Shown: one piece after another, positions 7,530 through 12,130 of the stretch
Layout of the letters: each line of letters starts with the position of its first letter
How positions within the stretch are numbered: the first letter of the stretch is position 1
Source: Lachnospiraceae bacterium
Lineage (GTDB): Bacteria > Bacillota_A > Clostridia > Lachnospirales > Lachnospiraceae
Length of the DNA stretch: 12,130 nucleotides
Reading direction: 5' to 3'
NCBI GenBank assembly: GCA_900764695.1
Contig: CAAFOY010000045.1
Span: 1-12,130, forward strand
Made by a program: the position numbers and the translations under genes
Notes under the pieces: generated by a model
Databases searched by the model: none
The model's input: only the letters and a program-made list of their open reading frames with translations
Told to the model about the DNA's origin: nothing

Positions 7530-9362
7530 ATGATTAGAGAAGACGTAAGAAATATTGCCATTATTGCCCATGTAGATCATGGTAAAACAACATTGGTAGA
7601 TGAATTATTAAAACAGAGTGGTGTATTCCGTGAAAATCAGGAAGTTGCTGAAAGAGTAATGGACTCTAATGATATTGAAAGAGAAAGAGGTATTACAATT
7701 CTTTCAAAGAACACTGCTGTTACTTATAAGAATACAAAAATTAATATTATTGATACACCGGGACATGCTGATTTTGGTGGAGAAGTAGAGCGTGTACTTA
7801 AGATGGTTAACGGCGTAGTTTTAGTAGTAGATGCATTTGAAGGTGCAATGCCACAGACACGTTTCGTTCTAAAGAAAGCTTTGGAACTTAACCTTCCTGT
7901 TATTGTTTGTATTAACAAGATTGACAGACCGGAAGCAAGACCAGAAGAAGTTATCGACGAAGTATTAGAATTATTTATTGAGTTAGATGCTAATGAAGAA
8001 CAGCTTGACTGCCCATTTGTTTTCGCATCAGCTAAGCAGGGATTTGCTAAGTTAAATATGGATGACGAATCAGATAGTATGCAGCCATTATTTGAAACAA
8101 TTATTGACTACATTCCAGCTCCTGAAGGAGATGAGAATGCAGATACTCAGGTTCTTATCAGTACAATCGATTACAACGAATATGTTGGACGTATCGGTGT
8201 TGGTAAGATTGACAATGGTAAATTAAAAGTTAATCAGGATGTTGTTTTGGTTAACCACCATGAACCTGACAAACAGAAGAGAGTTAAAATCAGCAAGCTT
8301 TATGAGTTTGATGGTTTAAATAAAGTAGAAGTTCAGGAAGCTACAGTAGGTGCTATTGTTGCTATTTCAGGTATTACAGACATTCATATTGGAGATACAA
8401 TTTGTTCTCCTGAAAATCCTGTTGCAATTCCTTTCCAGAAGATTTCAGAGCCTACAATTTCTATGAACTTTATGGTAAATGACAGTCCTCTTGCAGGTCA
8501 GGAAGGAAAATTTGTCACATCACGTCATCTTCGTGAAAGACTTATGAGAGAATTAAATACTGACGTAAGTTTAAGAGTAGAAGAAACTGAAAACATGGAT
8601 TCATTTAAGGTTTCAGGACGTGGAGAACTTCACCTTTCAGTTCTTATTGAAAACATGAGAAGAGAAGGATACGAATTTGCTGTAAGTAAGGCAGAAGTTA
8701 TTTACAAAGAAGACGAAAGAGGCAAGAAATTAGAGCCTATGGAAATCTGTTACATTGATGTTCCTGATGAATTTTCAGGTGCAATCATTGAAAAATTAAG
8801 TAACAGAAAAGGTGAACTTCAGGGAATGGCACCAATTAACGGTGGATTTACAAGACTTGAGTTTTCAATTCCTTCAAGAGGATTAATCGGATACAGAGGT
8901 CAGTTTATGACAGATACAAAGGGTAATGGTATTATGAATACTGTATTTGATGATTACGGTCCATTTAAGGGAGAAATTCAGTACAGAAAACAGGGTTCAC
9001 TTATCGCTTTTGAAGCCGGTGAAGCAATTACTTATGGATTATTTAATGCACAGGAAAGAGGAACATTATTCATTGGACCTGGCGAAAAAGTATATTCAGG
9101 TATGATTGTTGGTCAGACAGGTCGTGCTGAAGATATTGAAGTAAACGTTTGTAAAACAAAACATCTTTCAAACACAAGAACTTCAAGCTCAGATGAAGCT
9201 TTAAGATTAGTACCAAAGAAAGTATTAAGTCTTGAGCAGGCGTTGGAATTCATTGATACTGATGAATTACTTGAAATCACACCAGAAAACTTAAGAATTA
9301 GAAAGAAAATCTTAGATCCAACTCTTAGAAAGAGAGCAAACATTCGTAAGAACAACAAATAA
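7530..9362 (+). CDS. typA: Ribosome-associated translational GTPase TypA/BipA
   Basis: TypA (BipA) is an EF-G-like GTPase that binds the ribosome and helps ribosome assembly and growth under stress such as cold. The 610-residue product is full length (family about 605-615). The GTPase domain shows AHVDHGKTTL (13-22), ERERGITI (50-57), DTPGHADF (75-82) and NKID (129-132). An EF-Tu-like barrel follows from about residue 200, then two EF-G-like domains containing SGRGELHLSVLIENMRREG and FSIPSRGLIGYRGQF. The BipA-specific C-terminal domain has AQERGTLFIGPGEKVYSGMI and ends in a basic stretch. The ATG at 7530 is preceded by AGGAA about nine bases upstream and by GAGAAG closer in. It has its own promoter just upstream and ends at the hairpin at 9409-9472. 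HADFGGEVERV rather than the RF3 or EF-G version makes the assignment secure. Confidence 0.97.
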   Translation: MIREDVRNIAIIAHVDHGKTTLVDELLKQSGVFRENQEVAERVMDSNDIERERGITILSKNTAVTYKNTKINIIDTPGHADFGGEVERVLKMVNGVVLVVDAFEGAMPQTRFVLKKALELNLPVIVCINKIDRPEARPEEVIDEVLELFIELDANEEQLDCPFVFASAKQGFAKLNMDDESDSMQPLFETIIDYIPAPEGDENADTQVLISTIDYNEYVGRIGVGKIDNGKLKVNQDVVLVNHHEPDKQKRVKISKLYEFDGLNKVEVQEATVGAIVAISGITDIHIGDTICSPENPVAIPFQKISEPTISMNFMVNDSPLAGQEGKFVTSRHLRERLMRELNTDVSLRVEETENMDSFKVSGRGELHLSVLIENMRREGYEFAVSKAEVIYKEDERGKKLEPMEICYIDVPDEFSGAIIEKLSNRKGELQGMAPINGGFTRLEFSIPSRGLIGYRGQFMTDTKGNGIMNTVFDDYGPFKGEIQYRKQGSLIAFEAGEAITYGLFNAQERGTLFIGPGEKVYSGMIVGQTGRAEDIEVNVCKTKHLSNTRTSSSDEALRLVPKKVLSLEQALEFIDTDELLEITPENLRIRKKILDPTLRKRANIRKNNK

Positions 9363-9408
9363 GAGGTTGGAAAGAAGATATTTTGGAAAAATAAATATAT
9401 TAAAAAAT

Positions 9409-9472
9409 AAAAAAAGCTTCCTTCTAAATGCAGGTTAAATTGGAACTTGCAATTTAGGAGGGAGCTTTTTTT
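9409..9472. terminator. Terminator between typA and the convergent yitT-like gene, probably bidirectional
   Basis: A stem of more than 20 pairs joins 9409-9432 and 9448-9471, with two G-T wobbles and one bulged base, around a 15-base loop. It ends in seven T at 9466-9472. The opposite side begins with runs of A, so a - strand transcript also meets a T-run. On that strand the two wobbles become A-C mismatches, making it weaker. It starts 47 bases after the typA stop and lies eight bases past the stop of the - strand gene. Confidence 0.9.
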
Positions 9473-9479
9473 GATAAAT

Positions 9480-10322
9480 CTATACCGAATGGAATCCCTT
9501 TCCAATGATTTCGCTTGTATTTGAAATCAATAGGAAGGCTCCAGGTGAGTTTTCTTTTATGAAGTTTCTAAGTTTTACTGCCTGAGACGGACTTAAAACT
9601 GTAAGGATTATGTATTTGTTGTCGCCGGTAAATGAGCCTTTGGCGTTTACGATTGTGGCTCCACGGACAAGGTTTTTTTCAATAAAATTGCATATTGGCT
9701 TAGGATCGGAGCAAACCACATGAAAGTATTTTGAGCGGTTCAAACTTTCAATAAAGTTGTCAATAAGTGCAGAACGCATAATCAAACCAAGCAATGAGTA
9801 AAGTCCTGTTTTTACATCAAATACGAAAAAGGCGCAAAGCGTAAATAGAACATCGGAAATCATAAGTCCACGACCAATATCAACACTTGTGTATTTCTTA
9901 AGAACCATTGCGATAACATCCGTACCACCACTTGATGCACCAATATTGAAAAGGATTGCTGAGCCAAGTGCAGGTAAAAGAATTGCAAAAATAAGCTCAA
10001 GCAAAGGTTCATTAGTTAAAGGATGGCTCATTGGATAAACACGTTCAAACAATGACAGAGTCACAGACAAAAGAATTGTGCTGTAAGCTGTTTTTGCAGC
10101 AAAACTTTTGCCAAGAATAATCCATCCCACTACAAGTAACAGAATGTTGGCTACAAAAGAAAAATCACTGGCTGAAAGAGGAGTGAACTTTGCAACCAAA
10201 ACTGCAAAACCTGTAATACCACCAAAAGTAAAGTTGTTGGCGAATTTAAAGAAGTAAATACCAACAGCCATAATCAAAGTACTGGCTGTAAGCAATAAAA
10301 AATTTTTAAAATTTGCTTTCAT
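9480..10322 (-). CDS. YitT-family membrane protein (DUF161 membrane part plus DUF2179)
   Basis: The 280-residue length is typical of the YitT family, multi-pass inner-membrane proteins of unknown transport or sensing role, common in Firmicutes in several copies. Hydrophobic segments are visible near residues 8-25, 33-45, 55-72, 78-93, 107-128, 150-169 and 172-188. Between them is the family signature NIGASSGGTDVIAM (126-139). The C-terminal soluble part (about 197-280) is a DUF2179 domain, with RGATIVNAKGSFTG (220-233) and the closing EIIGKGF. The ATG start has AAAGGGA (10336-10330) seven bases upstream. It has its own near-consensus promoter and is followed at once by the shared terminator. 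Family assignment is firm, but no substrate can be inferred. Confidence 0.93.
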   Translation of the reverse strand: MKANFKNFLLLTASTLIMAVGIYFFKFANNFTFGGITGFAVLVAKFTPLSASDFSFVANILLLVVGWIILGKSFAAKTAYSTILLSVTLSLFERVYPMSHPLTNEPLLELIFAILLPALGSAILFNIGASSGGTDVIAMVLKKYTSVDIGRGLMISDVLFTLCAFFVFDVKTGLYSLLGLIMRSALIDNFIESLNRSKYFHVVCSDPKPICNFIEKNLVRGATIVNAKGSFTGDNKYIILTVLSPSQAVKLRNFIKENSPGAFLLISNTSEIIGKGFHSV

Positions 10323-10357
10323 AATTTTTTCCCTTTAAGTATATTTTTTACAAAAAA

Positions 10358-10386
10358 ATTGTAACGTTGTGAGATTGTAAAGTCAA
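10358..10386 (-). promoter_or_regulatory. Sigma-A promoter for the yitT-like gene
   Basis: On the - strand TTGACT (10386-10381), exactly 17 bases, then TACAAT (10363-10358) make a strong promoter match. Transcription would start near 10351, about 30 bases before the start codon. The gene is therefore expressed independently of the CHR pair upstream. Confidence 0.75.
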
Positions 10387-10448
10387 TGAGTATTTAAAGG
10401 AAAAATAAGCAATTAAGATAAAAACATAAAAATAATTAATAAGTTAAT

Positions 10449-11015
10449 TTAGCAAAAAACAATTCCAAGCACAGCGGAAAACAAAATCATTAAAATAGGT
10501 GTCAAAGTTTTTTTGAAAAAATGTTTGCTTAAAAAGTGAACAGCTATCAAAATCACAAATATCAAAACAAAGCTGTAATTAATTGAAAAACCATGACCTA
10601 AACTTTCGAAATTAAACAAAGTTGAAAGTCCCATTATTACAGCAGTTGCAAGAATCATTGCAACAACACAAGGTCGTACGCCGGACAGAAAAGCTTTGGT
10701 ACCGGAATATTTCATTAGATTTTTTAAAACTGCCGCAATTAAAAGAAGAATAATAAAAGCAGGCAGAACTACACCAAGAGTTGCAAAAAAAGCACCAGGA
10801 AAACCGCCCTGAGAGGAGCCAACAAAAGTTGCAAGATTAACTGCAAGAGGTCCCGGAGTTGACTCGGCAACTGCAACAAAACTCATGAACATATCCTCAG
10901 AAAGCCAATGGTTGGATAACACGATTTCCCTCATTAAAGAAATCATTCCGTAACCGCCTCCGAAAGATAATGTTCCTATTATAAGAAAATTGATAAAAAG
11001 CTTTAAATAAATCAT
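10449..11015 (-). CDS. Short-chain CHR (chromate transporter) family protein, second gene of a pair
   Basis: This is a 188-residue single-domain CHR membrane protein. Full-length ChrA proteins of about 400 residues have two such halves; in short-chain systems two adjacent genes supply them, probably as a heterodimer. Family motifs are FGGGYGM (18-24) in the first helix region and ESTPGPLAVNLATFVG (51-66). A GGFPGAFFATLGVVLPAF segment starts the next helices, and hydrophobic stretches continue to the C-terminus. The ATG has AGGAG six to seven bases upstream. It lies 71 bases downstream of its partner at 11087-11662. Characterised pairs export chromate, but in a presumed anaerobe chromate may not be the natural substrate; another oxyanion is possible. 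No clear G-C-rich terminator follows, only a weak AT hairpin near 10434-10449. Confidence 0.9.
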   Translation of the reverse strand: MIYLKLFINFLIIGTLSFGGGYGMISLMREIVLSNHWLSEDMFMSFVAVAESTPGPLAVNLATFVGSSQGGFPGAFFATLGVVLPAFIILLLIAAVLKNLMKYSGTKAFLSGVRPCVVAMILATAVIMGLSTLFNFESLGHGFSINYSFVLIFVILIAVHFLSKHFFKKTLTPILMILFSAVLGIVFC

Positions 11016-11041
11016 TTTAAACTCCTGTTAACTAAAAAAGA

Positions 11042-11056
11042 ACTATTTCAAATAGT
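11042..11056. repeat. Short palindrome between the two CHR genes
   Basis: ACTATTT and AAATAGT are perfect 7-base arms around a single C. With a one-base centre it is better suited to protein binding as DNA than to an RNA hairpin. It lies in the 71-base gap between the paired genes, 27 bases before the second start codon. Its content is simple AT and it could be chance. Confidence 0.3.
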
Positions 11057-11086
11057 AAAAATTATTTGTAAAGTTAAAGTTATTAA

Positions 11087-11662
11087 CTATCGCTGAATGT
11101 TTTTCTTAAAGAAATATACTATCACGCCAACGCCCCCGCAAATCAAAATATAATAAATTGATGAAAAAGAAGTTGCTGTAATGGAAAAAATAACCATAAT
11201 AATTGCAACAATTAAAATAATCAAAGTATTAAACAGATTCCTCTCCAAATTCTTTAACATTCGAATACCTGCAGTAAGTATTAAATAAACCACGCAAACT
11301 TGAATGCCTTTAAAAGCACAGGTAATATAATGTAGACTTAAAAATTGATTAAAAAATAATGAAATACAATAAATTACAATGAAAGAAGGAATGCATACTG
11401 CAAGGGTTGCAGCAGTAGCTCCGTAAAATCCTGCAACATGATATCCAATATAGGTGGCACTGTTAACTGCCATAGGACCGGGCGTGGATTCAGCAATTGC
11501 AATCATATTAAGAAAATCATCTTTTTCAATCCATTTCTTCTTATATATAAACTCACTTTCCAAAAGGGCCACCATAGCGTAACCACCACCAAAGGTAAAG
11601 GCACCGATTTTTAGAAAGGTCAAAAACAAAGTAAGAGTTTTATCAAAATTAGAATGTTTCAT
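11087..11662 (-). CDS. Short-chain CHR (chromate transporter) family protein, first gene of a pair
   Basis: This is a 191-residue membrane protein, the partner of the gene at 10449-11015 and clearly related to it. Shared motifs are FGGGYAM (24-30), a KKWIEKDDFL segment where the partner has NHWLSEDMFM, and ESTPGPMAVNSATYIGY (58-74). The ATAATLAVCIPSFIVIY helix follows. Further hydrophobic segments lie near 115-136, 145-165 and 167-184, and the tail is basic (FFKKNIQR). It is transcribed first. The ATG has GGAGG (11671-11667) four bases upstream and a possible promoter about 100 bases further up. The order and the differing N-termini suggest the two halves have diverged to fit each other, as in other paired CHR systems. 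The true substrate is not proven by sequence. Confidence 0.9.
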   Translation of the reverse strand: MKHSNFDKTLTLFLTFLKIGAFTFGGGYAMVALLESEFIYKKKWIEKDDFLNMIAIAESTPGPMAVNSATYIGYHVAGFYGATAATLAVCIPSFIVIYCISLFFNQFLSLHYITCAFKGIQVCVVYLILTAGIRMLKNLERNLFNTLIILIVAIIMVIFSITATSFSSIYYILICGGVGVIVYFFKKNIQR

Positions 11663-11757
11663 AAAACCTCCGAAATAAAAAATCCATTAAAATATTTAAT
11701 AAAAATTTTTGCAATTAACATCAAGATATTAATTACTACTTAATTCAAAACACCATA

Positions 11758-11785
11758 AGTATACCATACATAAAAATAGGAGCAA
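11758..11785 (-). promoter_or_regulatory. Possible extended -10 promoter of the CHR gene pair
   Basis: On the - strand TGG-TATACT (11766-11758) is an extended -10. TTGCTC (11785-11780) lies 16 bases upstream as a weak -35. Transcription would start near 11751, giving a leader of roughly 90 AT-rich bases. No other candidate this good was seen between here and the gene. Confidence 0.45.
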
Positions 11786-11830
11786 ACAAGTTTGAAATAA
11801 AAAAAATTAAAAAAATTAGCACTCACCTCT

Positions 11831-11845
11831 TGTAAGAACATTACA
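11831..11845. repeat. TGTAA-N5-TTACA palindrome upstream of the CHR promoter
   Basis: Two perfect 5-base arms flank GAACA. One further flanking base on each side does not pair. Size and symmetry fit a dimeric regulator's site about 50 bases upstream of the proposed CHR -35. I do not recognise it as the site of a known regulator. Confidence 0.3.
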
Positions 11846-11857
11846 GATTTTTTCTTG

Positions 11858-11960
11858 TTTTGTCTAGGGTAGATAAACGGTGCAGTGCAAGGAAAATCAA
11901 AGGTTTAAGTCTTTTTTTAACATTCTATTATTTTGTGTATTTTTGTCTGATGTAGATAAA
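11858..11960. repeat. Two direct copies of a 20-base motif, 83 bases apart
   Basis: The units at 11858-11877 and 11941-11960 share TTTTGTCT, three variable bases (AGG or GAT), then GTAGATAAA: 17 of 20 positions are identical. Each unit is also roughly self-complementary, TTTTGTCT against AGATAAA. The spacing of 83 bases is close to eight helical turns, so both copies would face the same side of the DNA. They lie about 75 to 175 bases upstream of the proposed CHR -35. No known operator is recognised. Confidence 0.5.
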
Positions 11961-12006
11961 AATATGTAAAATATATGTATTCTTAAAAATGTATTAGGTA
12001 ACAGAG

Positions 12007-12035
12007 AAAAGGCACTTCAATTTGAAGTGCCTTTT
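12007..12035. terminator. Perfect hairpin with A and T flanks, probably a bidirectional terminator
   Basis: Fourteen-base perfect arms (12007-12020 and 12022-12035) pair around one T; in RNA about 12 pairs with a five-base loop are realistic. The arms begin AAAAGG and end CCTTTT, so both strands give a stem followed by T. No gene precedes it on the + strand within 340 bases. It may therefore end a small transcript, end a - strand gene beyond the window, or be a relic of a lost gene. Confidence 0.65.
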
Positions 12036-12051
12036 AATATGGACTTTAGTC

Positions 12052-12090
12052 TGTTCAAAACAATCACGCAACGTGTGAGTGTTTTGAACA
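12052..12090. repeat. Long hairpin at the right edge
   Basis: TGTTCAAAACA (12052-12062) and TGTTTTGAACA (12080-12090) pair perfectly. Inside, after one A/G mismatch, TCAC pairs with GTGA around a seven-base loop: 15 pairs in all. An alternative inner fold is CACG-CAA-CGTG. There is no T-run after it, so it is not a terminator. It fits a structured transposon end or an RNA leader. Confidence 0.6.
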
Positions 12091-12094
12091 ATAA

Positions 12095-12115
12095 TCCACC
12101 TGCTATGCGGGTGGA
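12095..12115 (+). promoter_or_regulatory. Hairpin covering a ribosome-binding-like sequence
   Basis: TCCACCTGC (12095-12103) pairs with GCGGGTGGA (12107-12115) around TAT: nine pairs with one G-T wobble and high G-C content for this region. Its 3' arm contains most of GGAG (12113-12116), which lies five bases before an ATG at 12122. In RNA the stem would hide that ribosome binding site. The frame (ATG TTA TAC) is cut by the window edge. Confidence 0.5.
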
Positions 12116-12130
12116 GACAATATGTTATAC

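Larger units (their letters stand above)
11663..12130. other. Gene-free stretch of 468 bases at the right end
   Basis: No reading frame here looks like a protein. The stretch is very AT-rich. It holds the probable CHR promoter (11758-11785), a TGTAA-N5-TTACA palindrome (11831-11845), two copies of a 20-base repeat (11858 and 11941), a perfect terminator-like hairpin (12007-12035), and two hairpins at the window edge (12052-12115). Separate entries describe these. Seven T at 11912-11918 are not preceded by a stable stem, so I do not call a terminator there. Confidence 0.7.
12041..12130 (+). mobile_element. Possible left end of an IS200/IS605-type insertion sequence (edge of window)
   Basis: Two adjacent hairpins, the second hiding a ribosome binding site before an ATG at the very edge, match the known organisation of IS200-type elements. 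Those have subterminal hairpins at the left end, recognised as single strands by TnpA, and a second hairpin that represses TnpA translation. A terminator-like hairpin lies just outside at 12007-12035. No transposase codons beyond three are visible, and such elements lack terminal inverted repeats and target duplications, so the boundary cannot be set. A structured mRNA leader or another RNA element is the alternative. Confidence 0.3.

Noticed and set aside
663..9362. prfC and typA as a duplicated GTPase cluster or a defence module
   Set aside because: Both are ordinary housekeeping translation factors with full, distinct family signatures. They are separated by unrelated genes on the opposite strand.
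9113..9505. Open - strand frame spanning the end of typA and the terminator
   Set aside because: It overlaps conserved typA codons and a terminator stem, and the product is a Phe/Leu-rich low-complexity chain without motifs.
10434..10449. AATTAA-TAAG-TTAATT hairpin at the end of the CHR pair as a terminator
   Set aside because: Six A-T pairs only, overlapping the stop codon and without a clean T-run. It is too weak to call.
11881..11918. Terminator suggested by seven T at 11912-11918
   Set aside because: No stable stem can be formed immediately upstream. TGCAGTGCA nearby is too small and too far.
11858..11960. CRISPR array
   Set aside because: Only two imperfect 20-base copies with 63 bases between them, no further repeats and no cas genes.

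Overview
The window looks like chromosomal DNA of a low-GC, strictly anaerobic Firmicute, most likely a Lachnospiraceae-type Clostridium relative. The basis is AT-rich non-coding DNA, Shine-Dalgarno sites of the AGGAGG type, sigma-A promoters often with an extended -10, and protein sequences that read as clostridial versions of their families. Genus cannot be fixed by eye. Nearly all coding DNA belongs to well-known families.

Layout. (1) 3-464 is the 3' end of an NADP-type glutamate dehydrogenase gene (gdhA), closed by a hairpin terminator. (2) 575-3749 is a two-gene transcription unit on the + strand with its own promoter: peptide chain release factor 3 (prfC) and an M18 metallo-aminopeptidase, closed by a strong terminator. 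(3) 3859-6619 on the - strand is a large class A penicillin-binding protein with a serine/glycine-rich C-terminal tail, its terminator and its promoter. (4) 6677-7437 on the + strand, divergent from the PBP gene, is a YigZ/IMPACT-family gene with a TTG start. A possible small upstream reading frame overlaps that start. (5) 7443-9472 is typA/bipA with a near-consensus promoter and a terminator. (6) 9480-10386 on the - strand is a YitT-type membrane protein with its own promoter. (7) 10449-11785 on the - strand is a pair of short CHR-family (chromate transporter family) genes that together correspond to one full-length ChrA. (8) 11663-12130 holds no recognisable gene. It contains a likely promoter for the CHR pair, two copies of a 20-bp direct repeat, a perfect terminator-like hairpin, and two strong hairpins at the window edge. 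The second hairpin would hide a ribosome binding site just before an ATG, as at the left end of IS200/IS605-type elements.

How the genes work together. prfC, typA and yigZ all touch translation: RF3 recycles release factors, TypA is a ribosome-bound GTPase, and IMPACT-family proteins are linked to translation control. The PBP builds peptidoglycan. YitT and the CHR pair are membrane proteins of poorly defined physiological role. There is no sign that the window forms one functional system, and I found no convincing undescribed system. The stretches most worth a second look are the non-coding region at 11820-12130 and the leader of the yigZ gene.
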